NCBI RefSeq assembly: GCF_038725785.1
Contig: NZ_CP109796.1
Location: 6,572,501 to 6,636,500 of the forward strand
Direction of reading: 5' to 3'
Origin: Termitidicoccus mucosus
Lineage (GTDB): Bacteria > Verrucomicrobiota > Verrucomicrobiia > Opitutales > Opitutaceae
DNA: 64,000 bases
Below the pieces are notes generated by a model. It ran no database searches. It saw only the letters and a list, made by a program, of their open reading frames with translations, and had not been told where the DNA came from. Shown here in pieces: positions 19,269 through 27,669 of this stretch; positions within the stretch are counted from its first letter, which is position 1; every line of letters starts with the position of its first letter. A program made the position numbers and the translations under genes.

Positions 19269-19766
19269 ATGACCACTGAATTTTTGACCGCCATCGCGCG
19301 CGACGCATTCCTGGCGTTTTTTGTCGCCGTGTGCTGGGGCGTGCTCTTCGGCACGCCCGGACGCGTCCTCTGGGTGGCCGGACTGCTGGGCGGGTGCGGG
19401 CATTGCTTCCGTTTCGTGCTCCTCGATTTCGGCACCGGCCTCATCCTGGCGACGCTGCTGGCGTCCGTCCTTATCGGGCTGGCGGGCATTGTCTTCGCAC
19501 ACAAGGTGGACAATCCGCCGGTGGTGTTCACCATGCCGGCCTGCATCACGATGGTGCCCGGCCTGTACGCCTACCGCAGCATGCTGGGCGGCATAAAAAT
19601 CACGGACATGGACATCCTGCACGAAAATCCCGCTCTGCTGGCCGAGATCGCGCACAACATCATGCTCACTTTCTCGCTGCTGGCCACGCTGGCGATCGGC
19701 ATCTCGGTCAGCGTCCTGCTCTTCCGCAAACGCAGCGTGCGCGACATCTCGCTGGGCTGGAAATAG
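19269..19766 (+). CDS. ThrE_2/DUF3815 small subunit of threonine/serine exporter (YjjB-like)
   Basis: A 165-aa membrane protein with four to five hydrophobic helices, including AFLAFFVAVCWGVLFGTPG, GLILATLLASVLIGLAGIVF and FSLLATLAIGISVSVLLF. The VVFTMPACITMVPGLYAYRSM stretch is the conserved VPG block of the ThrE_2 family. It starts 4 bp after the YjjP-like gene, the usual layout of two-gene ThrE exporters. dnaB follows closely downstream, probably by chance rather than function. Confidence 0.83.
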   Translation: MTTEFLTAIARDAFLAFFVAVCWGVLFGTPGRVLWVAGLLGGCGHCFRFVLLDFGTGLILATLLASVLIGLAGIVFAHKVDNPPVVFTMPACITMVPGLYAYRSMLGGIKITDMDILHENPALLAEIAHNIMLTFSLLATLAIGISVSVLLFRKRSVRDISLGWK

Positions 19767-19864
19767 GCCGCAAAATGCAGCCGCCGGTGAATAAGCTGGG
19801 AATATTTTCCCGCAACGCCGCCTTGCCTTCGCCGCGCAACGCTTTTCTCTCAACCGCTTCACGC

Positions 19865-21295
19865 ATGGCTGACGACGACGGCAAACCCTCACGCACATCC
19901 CGGCGCCCCCGTTCCGACGGAACCAACGGCGGCGATTCCGCGCACGCGGCGGCGGCCTTGGTCGGACGCTCCGCGCCGCACAGCATCGAGGCCGAGGAAT
20001 ACCTGCTCTCGTGCTGCCTCATCGACGGCAACGACACCGTCGCCCGCTGTCTTGAGGGCAAGATCGCGCCCTCCGCCTTCTATGTCCCGGCCAATCGGGT
20101 CATTTTCGAGAAACTCGTCGAGATGTATAACAAGGGCGCGGCCATCGACCTCGCCGTCCTGGCCGAGGAACTGAAAACCACGCGCCAGCTCGACGAAATC
20201 GGCGGCTACGCCTACCTCACGCAAATCAGCGGACGCATCCCGACCACGGCCCAGGCGCCCTATTTCATCGAGAAAATCCGCGAGCTTTTTCTTTTGCGCG
20301 AGCTCATCAAGGTCGCCACCGGCGCGGTCGAGAAATGCTACGACTACAACGGCGGCCTGGAGGAGTTCATCGACAAGATCGAGCAGGACATCTTTGCCGT
20401 CACCCAGGACCGCATTTCCGATGCCGCCAAGCCGATGAAGGGCCCGGTCAACGAGGCCATGGGCGTCATCACCAAGATGCTCACCAAAAAAGGCGAGCTC
20501 ACCGGCATCAGCTCGGGCTACAAGGACCTCGACAATTTCACCTACGGGTTCCAGCGGCAGGAAATGATCATCCTCGCGGCGCGTCCCTCGATGGGCAAAA
20601 CCTCGCTCGCGCTCAACTTCGCCGAGACCGCCGCCATGCCGAAGACCGGCCGCGGCGTCACCACGCTGGTCTTCTCACTCGAAATGAGCGCCGCGCAGCT
20701 CGCGCTCCGCATGCTTTGCTCCCGCGCGCGGGTGAACATGAAGCTTCTGCGCGACGGCCTGCTGTCCAAAAACGGCCAGGAGCAGCAGGATCTGCTCCAG
20801 GCGGCGGATGACTTCAGCAAGTCGTCGCTCTACATCGACGACTCCAGCCACCTGACCATCATGGAACTCCGCGCCAAGGCCCGCCGCCTGCACGCGCGCA
20901 ACAAGCTCGGGTTCGTGATCGTGGACTACCTCCAGCTCCTCAGCCCGACCGACCCGAAAATCCCGCGCGAACAGCAGGTGGCCGAAATTTCGCGCGGGCT
21001 AAAAGCGCTCGCGAAGGAACTCGACGTGCCCGTGCTTGTATTAAGTCAGTTGAATCGTGCCGCTGAAAAAGAAAACCGCACTCCCAAGCTCTCCGACCTC
21101 CGCGAATCCGGCTCCATCGAGCAGGACGCCGACGTGGTGCTCATGCTCGCGCGCCCGAAAGACGCCGACGAGAAATTCCAAGTCGCCGCCGACTCCGCCG
21201 AGTTAATAGTTGCCAAGCAACGAAACGGCCCGGTAGGAGAACTGAAACTCACCTTCCTTCGAGACATCACCCGCTTTGAAAACTATACCCAGTAG
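19865..21295 (+). CDS. dnaB: Replicative DNA helicase DnaB
   Basis: The hexameric 5'-3' helicase at the replication fork. An N-terminal DnaB domain (HSIEAEEYLLSCCLIDGND) is followed by a RecA-like C-terminal domain with TGISSGYKDLDNFT, Walker A ARPSMGKTSLAL, FSLEMSAAQLALRML, Walker B FVIVDYLQLL, the QQVAEISRGLKALAKEL block, [12 protein letters not shown] and LRESGSIEQDADVV. The length of about 476 aa is normal and there is no intein. The frame is open upstream through the exporter gene, but that part is out-of-frame shadow. The ATG at 19865 (MADDDGK) is chosen; the ATG at 19775 (MQPPVNK) is an alternative that adds 30 residues. A short copy of its SQLNR-SIEQDA region is found at 55566. Confidence 0.96.
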   Translation: MADDDGKPSRTSRRPRSDGTNGGDSAHAAAALVGRSAPHSIEAEEYLLSCCLIDGNDTVARCLEGKIAPSAFYVPANRVIFEKLVEMYNKGAAIDLAVLAEELKTTRQLDEIGGYAYLTQISGRIPTTAQAPYFIEKIRELFLLRELIKVATGAVEKCYDYNGGLEEFIDKIEQDIFAVTQDRISDAAKPMKGPVNEAMGVITKMLTKKGELTGISSGYKDLDNFTYGFQRQEMIILAARPSMGKTSLALNFAETAAMPKTGRGVTTLVFSLEMSAAQLALRMLCSRARVNMKLLRDGLLSKNGQEQQDLLQAADDFSKSSLYIDDSSHLTIMELRAKARRLHARNKLGFVIVDYLQLLSPTDPKIPREQQVAEISRGLKALAKELDVPVLVLSQLNRAAEKENRTPKLSDLRESGSIEQDADVVLMLARPKDADEKFQVAADSAELIVAKQRNGPVGELKLTFLRDITRFENYTQ

Positions 21296-21299
21296 CCAG

Positions 21300-23693
21300 A
21301 TGGCCCGGGCCACGTCCTTTTTACTCACTTTCCTTCTCGCCACCTTGTTTGGCGCGCAAGCCTTTGCCCAGATGGGCGGCTCGCCCAGTCTCGGGACTAG
21401 GCAGCCATACCAGCCCTACAAGGTCGGCACCGTGACGGTGCGTTTCGTGGGCACCGCCAACGTCAACGAGCAGATCGTCCGCGCCAACATGCAGGTGAAG
21501 CCCGGCGGCGAGCTCGACGACACGATGATCGACCGCGACATCCGCTCGCTCTACCGCACCGGACTGTTCGAGTTCATCGAGGTGAAGCGCGAGGTGCTGC
21601 CGAACCGCGTCGTCAACCTCGTCGTCGAGGTCACGCCGAAATACCGCGTGCAGGATGTCGTTTTCTCCGGCAACGAAAAGATCAAGTCCAGCCGCCTCGA
21701 AAAGGAGACCAAAACCCGCCAGAACCAGGCCCTCGACGAGCGCCAGGTGAAGGAGGACGCCGAAAAAATCCGCGAGTTTTACCAGAAAAAGGGCTACAAC
21801 CGCGTTTACATCAACTACGAGATCGAACGCGATCGCGCCACCGGCTACGGCACGGTGTTTTTTAAGATCCGCGAGGGCAACAAGGTCAAAATCTCCGAAA
21901 TTGCCTTCGTCGGCAACAACAACGTCAAATCCAAGAAATTGCGCGGCGTCATGGAGACCCGCCGCCGCTGGATGTTCTCCTGGTTGACCGGCTCGGGCCG
22001 CTTCAAGGACGAGATGTTCGAGGACGATCTCGACAAGCTCCGCGATTATTACCGCGAGGAAGGCTTTCTCGACGTCGAGATTCCCGCCGACAAGGTCACC
22101 TACGAATACCCGACCGACAACAAACTCGTCCTCACCGTCCAGGTGAACGAAGGCCGCCAGTATCGCATCGGCCAGATCACCTTTACCGGCAACAAACTTT
22201 ATCCCACGCCGCTGCTCATGCTCATCATTTCGCAGCATTCCGGCATGGTGTTCCGCCCGTCCAAGCTCGACGAGGACGTCTCCACTATGGAGGACTTTTA
22301 CGGCAAGGACGGCTACCTCGACGCCCGCGTGCGCCCCATCCGCAAGCCCAACATCGCCACCGGCAACATCGACATCGAATACGAAGTCACCGAGAGCGAC
22401 CAGTATTACGTCGAGTCCATCCAGATCGAGGGCAACACCAAGACCAAGAGCATCGTCATCATCCGCGAGCTCACGCTCGGCCCCGGCGAGGTGTTCGACA
22501 TGGTCAGCATGAAGCGCAGCAAGATGCGCTTGGACAACACCCGCTTCTTCGAGGACACCAACCTCACCCCCGAATCGACCAACATCCCCGGCCGCCGCAA
22601 CCTCAAGATCACCGTCACCGAGGGCCGCACCGGCAATCTCCAGTTCGGCGCCGGCTTCAGCTCGCTCGAAAAGGCGGTCGTGTTCGCCGAGCTCACCCAG
22701 TCCAACTTCGACCTCTTCAACCGCAAATCCTTCTTCCAGGGCGGCGGCCAGAAATTTCGCATCCGCCTGCAAGTCGGCTCCAACTCCAGCGAGGCCATCC
22801 TCTCCTTCGAGGAACCGTGGTTCCTGCAAAAGGAACTCGCGCTCGGCTTCTCCATTTACCGCACCAGTTCCAATTACGACAACTCCTACTACGACGAGGT
22901 GCGCACCGGCGGCCAGGTTTACCTGCGCAAACGCCTCTTCGAACTCTTCGAAGGCACGCTCTCCTACACATATGAGAACGTCCAGTATGAGGACATCGAG
23001 TCCGCCTACATCGGCTACTTCCAGAACGCGGACGGCACGCTCCGCGACCGCTATCAAACCTCCACCGTCTCCTTCCAACTCCTCCGCGACACCCGCGACC
23101 GCATCATCAACACCACCGACGGCGGCCGCATCGAGCTGAACTACTCCCACACCGGCGGCCCGCTCGGCGGCAGCGAGGACTATTACCGCGTCGAATTCCG
23201 CGGCTCCCAATTCTTCCCCATCTTCCGCGCCCAAGCCCAGACCATCGCCATCATCGCCCGCGCCGGTGTCATCGAAAGCTACGGGCGCACCCGCGACAAG
23301 GCCCTTCCCGGCTACCGGGACGGCGGTGTTCCCTACAGCGAAAAATACACCCTCGGCGGCCCCTACACCCTGCGCGGCTTCGAAAACCGCGACGTCGGCC
23401 CGAAGGACCAATACGGCAACATCATGGGTGGCAACACCTACGGGATGCTCTCACTCGAGTATTCGCTCGACATCGTGAGCCCGGTGCGCTTCGCCGTCTT
23501 CTATGACGCCGGCTTCGTCAACGAGCGCTCCTACGACTTCAGCCCGGCGACTTACAACGACAACTTCGGCTTTGGCCTGCGCCTGTTCGTGGCCGGCGCG
23601 CCGCTCAGCCTCGACTTTGGCATCCCGCTCACCAAGGACAAATTCAACAGCAAGGGAAATCAATTTAACTTTTCATTTGGCACCCGATTCTGA
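21300..23693 (+). CDS. bamA: Outer-membrane protein assembly factor BamA
   Basis: BamA inserts beta-barrel proteins into the outer membrane. After a signal peptide (SFLLTFLLATLFGAQAFAQ) come repeated POTRA domains, seen from their starts such as KVGTVTVRFVGTANV, VQDVVFSGNEKI, ISEIAFVGNNNV, IGQITFTGNKLY and VESIQIEGNTKT, i.e. five. A C-terminal Omp85 barrel follows, with the loop-6 motif PYTLRGFENRD and a terminal FSFGTRF ending in Phe. The length is typical for the family. The ATG at 21300 directly follows the dnaB stop (21293-21295) and is preferred over an upstream TTG. skp-like and lpxD follow, the order common in Gram-negatives. Confidence 0.96.
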   Translation: MARATSFLLTFLLATLFGAQAFAQMGGSPSLGTRQPYQPYKVGTVTVRFVGTANVNEQIVRANMQVKPGGELDDTMIDRDIRSLYRTGLFEFIEVKREVLPNRVVNLVVEVTPKYRVQDVVFSGNEKIKSSRLEKETKTRQNQALDERQVKEDAEKIREFYQKKGYNRVYINYEIERDRATGYGTVFFKIREGNKVKISEIAFVGNNNVKSKKLRGVMETRRRWMFSWLTGSGRFKDEMFEDDLDKLRDYYREEGFLDVEIPADKVTYEYPTDNKLVLTVQVNEGRQYRIGQITFTGNKLYPTPLLMLIISQHSGMVFRPSKLDEDVSTMEDFYGKDGYLDARVRPIRKPNIATGNIDIEYEVTESDQYYVESIQIEGNTKTKSIVIIRELTLGPGEVFDMVSMKRSKMRLDNTRFFEDTNLTPESTNIPGRRNLKITVTEGRTGNLQFGAGFSSLEKAVVFAELTQSNFDLFNRKSFFQGGGQKFRIRLQVGSNSSEAILSFEEPWFLQKELALGFSIYRTSSNYDNSYYDEVRTGGQVYLRKRLFELFEGTLSYTYENVQYEDIESAYIGYFQNADGTLRDRYQTSTVSFQLLRDTRDRIINTTDGGRIELNYSHTGGPLGGSEDYYRVEFRGSQFFPIFRAQAQTIAIIARAGVIESYGRTRDKALPGYRDGGVPYSEKYTLGGPYTLRGFENRDVGPKDQYGNIMGGNTYGMLSLEYSLDIVSPVRFAVFYDAGFVNERSYDFSPATYNDNFGFGLRLFVAGAPLSLDFGIPLTKDKFNSKGNQFNFSFGTRF

Positions 23694-23752
23694 TTTACTC
23701 TGCGTTTTTCCATCTTAAACAACCAAACTTTCAGTCTCCTGAAACAACAACA

Positions 23753-24421
23753 ATGAAGACCTCCATCAAATCCTTAATCGCAATTGCCGCCTTCGGAGCG
23801 ACCGCGCTCTTGGCCTCGGCCCAAACGCTGAAAGTCGGCACCATCGACATGAACAAGGCTCTCGACGGCTATTGGAAGACGCAGGAAGAGCAGGCCGTTG
23901 TCAAAGGTTACGAGCAGCGCGCCACCGAGGGCACCGAGCGCATCATGAGCGAGGGTCGTGCCGCCGTTGAGAAATATCGCGAGGCCGCCGAGCAGGCCAA
24001 CAACACCATCCTGACCGAGGAAGCCCGCAAGAATGCCGCGCAGGAGGCGCAGCGTCTTCTCCAAGACGTGCAAAAGAAGGAGCAGGAAATCCAGCAGTTC
24101 CGCAATCAGGCCGTCCAGACCATCCAGCAGCAGGTCGCCTCCTCCCGCCGGGTTCTCCTTGAAAAAATCACCGACGTAGCCTCGGGCCTCGCCAAGAAAA
24201 AAGGCATCACCCTGCTCGTCGAAAAATCCAACGCCGCCGTGATCACGGTTGTTTACGCCGATCCCGGCTTCGACATCACCGACGAAGTCATCGTCGAGCT
24301 CAACAAAGACCGCCCGGCCTCTTCCACGACCGGCAGCGCCGCTCCCGCCGCGACGACCGCTCCCGCCGCGACCGGCTCATCCGGAACATCCGGCACATCC
24401 GGCCCCTCGATCAACTTCTGA
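23753..24421 (+). CDS. OmpH/Skp-family periplasmic chaperone
   Basis: A 222-aa secreted protein: signal peptide MKTSIKSLIAIAAFGATALL ending ASAQ, then TLKVGTIDMNKALDGYWKTQ, which is the VDMNKAL-type start of the family. A long charged helical segment follows (about 50-135; EEQAVVKGYEQRAT to QQFRNQAVQTIQQQ), the coiled-coil tentacles that hold unfolded outer-membrane proteins. A C-terminal Thr/Ser/Ala/Pro-rich tail (TGSSGTSGTSGP) is an extension not seen in the E. coli protein. It sits 59 bp after bamA and is followed by a terminator, so bamA and this gene probably form one unit. Confidence 0.9.
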   Translation: MKTSIKSLIAIAAFGATALLASAQTLKVGTIDMNKALDGYWKTQEEQAVVKGYEQRATEGTERIMSEGRAAVEKYREAAEQANNTILTEEARKNAAQEAQRLLQDVQKKEQEIQQFRNQAVQTIQQQVASSRRVLLEKITDVASGLAKKKGITLLVEKSNAAVITVVYADPGFDITDEVIVELNKDRPASSTTGSAAPAATTAPAATGSSGTSGTSGPSINF

Positions 24422-24453
24422 TCGCGCCGACAAACGCAGTGTCTTCACCCATT

Positions 24454-24486
24454 CCCCGGGCTTCGCCGCCCGGGGTTTTTATTTTT
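24454..24486 (+). terminator. Rho-independent terminator after the skp-like gene
   Basis: Stem CCCCGGGC (24454-24461) and GCCCGGGG (24468-24475) with a 6-nt TTCGCC loop, followed by TTTTTATTTTT. It lies 33 bp after the stop codon. Confidence 0.85.
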
Positions 24487-24544
24487 CGGTGCTCCTGCCC
24501 GTCTTGAATGGCCCGCCATGAAGCCAATGGGGAGGACCTCGGGA

Positions 24545-24682
24545 GCAACTCAAAGTGATGACACCGCCGGAATCTTTCCTCTTTATTCTTTATCTTTCCT
24601 CTTTCTCCCTGCCCGTGCCTGACGAAAGATAAAGATAAAGAGGAAAGAAGAAAGAGGGAGTGACACAACTTTGAGTTACACC
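24545..24682. repeat. MITE-like hairpin element, copy D
   Basis: Near-identical to copy C at 18236-18372, with the same terminal inverted repeats (GCAACTCAAAGT at the left, ACTTTGAGTTAC at the right). It is inserted between the skp-like terminator and lpxD, filling most of a 338-bp gap, and splits a normally tight gene pair. Nothing else is seen in the gap. Confidence 0.88.
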
Positions 24683-24759
24683 CAGTACCTCATTTTTCGA
24701 TTTGCGCGATTGCCACACCCCTCCCCGTCACCAAAGTTCGACCGGACGAACCAGCAACA

Positions 24760-25815
24760 ATGGAGCTTTCACTCACCAGCCAGGAAATCGCAGCCATCAT
24801 CGAGGCCAGAGCGACCCGCGGAGCCACCACGGAAACCATCCGCGATATCGCCTCGCTCGCCACCGCCCGCGCCGGGGACATCTCCTTTCTGGGCAATCCC
24901 AAATACAAGGCCGAAGTCCCCGCCTGCGCCGCCTCCGTCATCATCCTGCCCATCGATTACGACGGCGAACCGCGACCCGGCCAACTCTATCTCCACGTCG
25001 ATAATCCCTCCGCCGCGCTGGCGAAATTGTGTGCCCGCATCGAGCAGCTTCTCTGGCCCAGGCCTGCTCCCGGCATTCACCCGAGCGCGGTCATCGCGCC
25101 CACGGCGCGCATCGCCGCCAGCGCCACTGTCGGGCCGCTCTGCGTCGTCGAGGAGGGCGCGGTCATCGGCGAACGCACGCATGTCGAGGCGCAGGTGTTC
25201 GTCGGACGCCACGCGGCCATCGGGGACGATTGCTGGCTGATGCCCGGCGTGCGCGTCGCCTCCGAGTGCGTGGTGAAAAATCGCGTCCGCCTGCAAATCG
25301 GCGTCGTGCTCGGCTCCGACGGTTTCGGTTACGAATTTATCAACGGCCGCCATGAGAAAGTCCCCCAGGTCGGCCGCGTCCTCATCGAGGACGACGTGGA
25401 AATCGGCGCCAACACCACGCTCGACCGCGCGCGTTTCAGCCAGACCGTGGTCGGCCAGGGCACCAAAATCGACAACCTCGTCCAGATCGCCCACAACGTC
25501 GTCATCGGCAAACACTGCCTCATCTGCTCGCAAACCGGCATTTCCGGCAGCGTCACGATCGAGGACTACGCGGTCCTCGCCGGACAGGTCGGCGTTGCCG
25601 GCCATCTCACCATCGGGCGCGGCGCGAAAATCACCGCCCAGACCGGCGTAAATGCCAATGTTTCCCCCGGTGCCACCCTCAAGGGCACGCCCGCCAATCC
25701 CTACATGTTCGAACAGCGCATCAATGTTCTGCGCCAGCGGCTTCCGGAACTTTTCCAGCGCGTGGACCGCCTCGAAAAGAAGTTCCCTGCGGAAAAAACT
25801 TCCTCCGACGCCTGA
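24760..25815 (+). CDS. lpxD: UDP-3-O-acylglucosamine N-acyltransferase
   Basis: LpxD adds the second acyl chain to UDP-3-O-acyl-glucosamine in lipid A synthesis, in the cytoplasm. The 351 aa hold an N-terminal uridine-binding domain ([21 protein letters not shown]), then a left-handed beta-helix of hexapeptide repeats ([16 protein letters not shown] onward) with the catalytic His in [12 protein letters not shown], and [21 protein letters not shown] short C-terminal helix ([16 protein letters not shown]) completes the fold. The position after bamA and skp agrees. Its presence indicates that the organism makes lipid A. Confidence 0.95.
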   Translation: MELSLTSQEIAAIIEARATRGATTETIRDIASLATARAGDISFLGNPKYKAEVPACAASVIILPIDYDGEPRPGQLYLHVDNPSAALAKLCARIEQLLWPRPAPGIHPSAVIAPTARIAASATVGPLCVVEEGAVIGERTHVEAQVFVGRHAAIGDDCWLMPGVRVASECVVKNRVRLQIGVVLGSDGFGYEFINGRHEKVPQVGRVLIEDDVEIGANTTLDRARFSQTVVGQGTKIDNLVQIAHNVVIGKHCLICSQTGISGSVTIEDYAVLAGQVGVAGHLTIGRGAKITAQTGVNANVSPGATLKGTPANPYMFEQRINVLRQRLPELFQRVDRLEKKFPAEKTSSDA

Positions 25816-25849
25816 CTCGCCGCAACATTCTCCCCTCCATCACACTTCC

Positions 25850-26800
25850 ATGAGCATCAAGTCCGGGCTGAAAATCTTTGCAGGAAACTCCAATCGCGCG
25901 CTCGCCGAGGAAATTTGCCAAAACATCGGCATTCCGCTCGGTTCCGCCACCGTGACGACCTTTCCGGACGGGGAAAGCTTCGTGAAAATCGACGAAAACG
26001 TGCGCGGCCACGACGTTTATCTCATCCAGTCCACCTGCCCCCCGACCAACCATCATCTGATGGAGCTGCTCATCATGATCGACGCGGCCCGTCGCGCCTC
26101 CGCCGCCCGCATCACCGCCGTCATCCCGTTCTACGGCTACGCCCGCCAGGATCGCAAGGACCAGCCCCGCGTGCCCATCACCGCCAAGCTCGTCGCCAAC
26201 CTCCTCAGCGCCGCCGGTGCGCACCGCGTGCTCACCATGGACCTGCACAGCCAGCAGATCCAGGGCTTCTTCGACATCCCCGTCGATCATCTCTACGCCT
26301 CGCCTGTCTTTTTCGACTATCTCGACAAGCTCAACAAAACCAACCTCGTCGTCTGCTCGCCCGACGTGGGCGGGTTGAAAATGGCCTCCGCCTACGCGGA
26401 CATCCTCGGCGCGGGGCTGGGCTTCGTGGCCAAGAAACGCCGCAGCGCCACCAAGGTCGAGGCGATCAACGTGGTCGGCGAGGTGAAGGATTGCGACGTG
26501 CTCCTCGTGGACGACATCACCGAGACCGCCGGCACGCTTGTCGCCGCCGCCAAGATGCTGCGCGACTGCGGCGCCCGCACCGTGCGCGCCGCCGTGAGTC
26601 ACTGCATCCTCAACGACATCGCCTTCGAGCGCCTCCGGAACGGCCCCATCGACGAACTCATCACCACAAACTCGACCCCCGTCGATGTGAAAGACCTGCC
26701 CGTGACCGTGCTCAGCATCGCCGGCCTCCTCGCAAACGCCATCATCCGCATCAACAGCAACGAAAGCGTCTCCAGCCTCTTCAAAATAAAAGGCTTCTGA
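25850..26800 (+). CDS. prs: Ribose-phosphate pyrophosphokinase
   Basis: Makes PRPP from ribose 5-phosphate and ATP for nucleotide, His and Trp synthesis. The 316 aa match the usual length. Visible motifs are LKIFAGNSNRALAEEI, FPDGESFVKI, FYGYARQDRKD, the metal- and ATP-binding DLHSQQIQGFFDIPVDHLYA, and the PRPP loop LLVDDITETAGTL. The ATG at 25850 (MSIKSGLKIFAG) is chosen; the frame is open further upstream only as a shadow of lpxD. It lies 34 bp after lpxD and may be cotranscribed. Confidence 0.97.
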   Translation: MSIKSGLKIFAGNSNRALAEEICQNIGIPLGSATVTTFPDGESFVKIDENVRGHDVYLIQSTCPPTNHHLMELLIMIDAARRASAARITAVIPFYGYARQDRKDQPRVPITAKLVANLLSAAGAHRVLTMDLHSQQIQGFFDIPVDHLYASPVFFDYLDKLNKTNLVVCSPDVGGLKMASAYADILGAGLGFVAKKRRSATKVEAINVVGEVKDCDVLLVDDITETAGTLVAAAKMLRDCGARTVRAAVSHCILNDIAFERLRNGPIDELITTNSTPVDVKDLPVTVLSIAGLLANAIIRINSNESVSSLFKIKGF

Positions 26801-26837
26801 TACTATTTCGGATTCAAACGTATAACAATGGGCTTCT

Positions 26838-26916
26838 GGAGGGCCGAGCTCCTGCGAGGCTGTCGCGGTCATATGCGACTTTTTCCCGCGACGGCCTCGC
26901 AGGAGCTCGGCCCTCC
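26838..26916. repeat. Long inverted repeat (30-bp arms)
   Basis: Arms at 26838-26867 and 26887-26916, beginning GGAGGGCCGAGCTCCTGCGA, with one mismatch and a 19-nt loop. It lies in the 297-bp gap between prs and the convergent flavoprotein gene, which holds only this and the next palindrome. It could also act as a bidirectional transcription stop. Confidence 0.85.
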
Positions 26917-26984
26917 GGCAAAAGGGGGATTTGCATTGGGAAATGGTATTATACCAGCGTTTTCCATTGTTTCAGCCTTCTGCC

Positions 26985-27041
26985 GGGAGCGCGGGCTTTC
27001 TTGCCCGCGACCGACACGCGGGCAAGAAAGCCCGCGCTCCC
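26985..27041. repeat. Perfect 25-bp-arm inverted repeat
   Basis: Arms at 26985-27009 and 27017-27041, loop ACCGACA. Each arm starts GGGAG and is itself a small hairpin (CGCGGG-CTTTCTTG-CCCGCG), so the pair looks like two REP units facing each other, a BIME-like form. Confidence 0.85.
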
Positions 27042-27097
27042 GTACTCTTGTCCTGCCAAAAATTCAGACGCTGGCATGACAACCGGAAACATCCCCG

Positions 27098-27592
27098 TCA
27101 GGCCGCCGGGCGCGGCACGGCTTTTTTGACCTTGCCGGTGACATGCTCGATATCGAGGCGCATGAGGTGATTCCGGCGGAATGTCTTTCCCCGGTAAACC
27201 TCGTCGATCTGGAGATGCGCCGGGCTGTATTTCTGCATCAGCAACCGCAGGGCCAGCCCGTGCTCCTCCTCGGGCAAATCCAGCGCCATCGTGCCGAAGG
27301 CAATCACACTTTCGTAAACCGTGGTGAATTTCTCCGGTATCACCCGCGTTTTCCCGATGATGCAAAAGCTCACGCGATTATTGGCGGCCAGGCACTTCTG
27401 CTTAAACCCATCCGGCGAACAATGGAAATACAGCCGCTGCCCGTCGCGCGCATAGCTGAGCGGGATGCCGTAGCCGTATCCAATCGTTGAACACATCGCG
27501 AGGAAGCCATACTCGGTCTCGTCGAGCAGCTTTTTCATCCGCGCCGGTTGCAGCAACCGCGACATTTTGCGTATTTCGGGAAATTGAGTCAT
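27098..27592 (-). CDS. Pyridoxamine 5'-phosphate oxidase-fold flavoprotein (NimA-like)
   Basis: 164 aa. The split-barrel FMN-binding pattern of the NimA/Pyridox_ox_2 group is visible: MSRLLQPARMKKLLDETEYG, FLAMCSTIGYGYGIPLSYA, LYFHCSPDGFKQKCLAANNR, VSFCIIGKTRVIPEKFTTVY, ESVIAFGTMAL. Members bind FMN or heme-like cofactors, and some reduce nitro-compounds, but function here is unproven. The start MTQFPEIRKMSR (ATG, 27592) is chosen; the same frame runs far upstream only as a shadow of the peptidase gene. It lies 77 bp downstream of oligopeptidase A on the same strand. Confidence 0.82.
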   Translation of the reverse strand: MTQFPEIRKMSRLLQPARMKKLLDETEYGFLAMCSTIGYGYGIPLSYARDGQRLYFHCSPDGFKQKCLAANNRVSFCIIGKTRVIPEKFTTVYESVIAFGTMALDLPEEEHGLALRLLMQKYSPAHLQIDEVYRGKTFRRNHLMRLDIEHVTGKVKKAVPRPAA

Positions 27593-27669
27593 GGATGTTG
27601 ATGTTTTCTCTGCCAAGCAGAACGGATACCATGCCGAAAAACGCAAAAAAGCCAACTCGGCCGCCGCAA

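Noticed and set aside
19331-19864. Long N-terminal extension of dnaB overlapping the exporter gene
   Set aside because: The extension is out-of-frame translation of the ThrE_2 gene, Arg/His-rich and unlike DnaB; the family start fits 19865 (or 19775).
19865-21295. Intein in dnaB
   Set aside because: The protein has normal length and continuous conserved motifs; no intein splice blocks were found.
18236-24682. The hairpin repeats as a CRISPR array
   Set aside because: Copies are scattered kilobases apart, palindromic and without spacers or cas genes.
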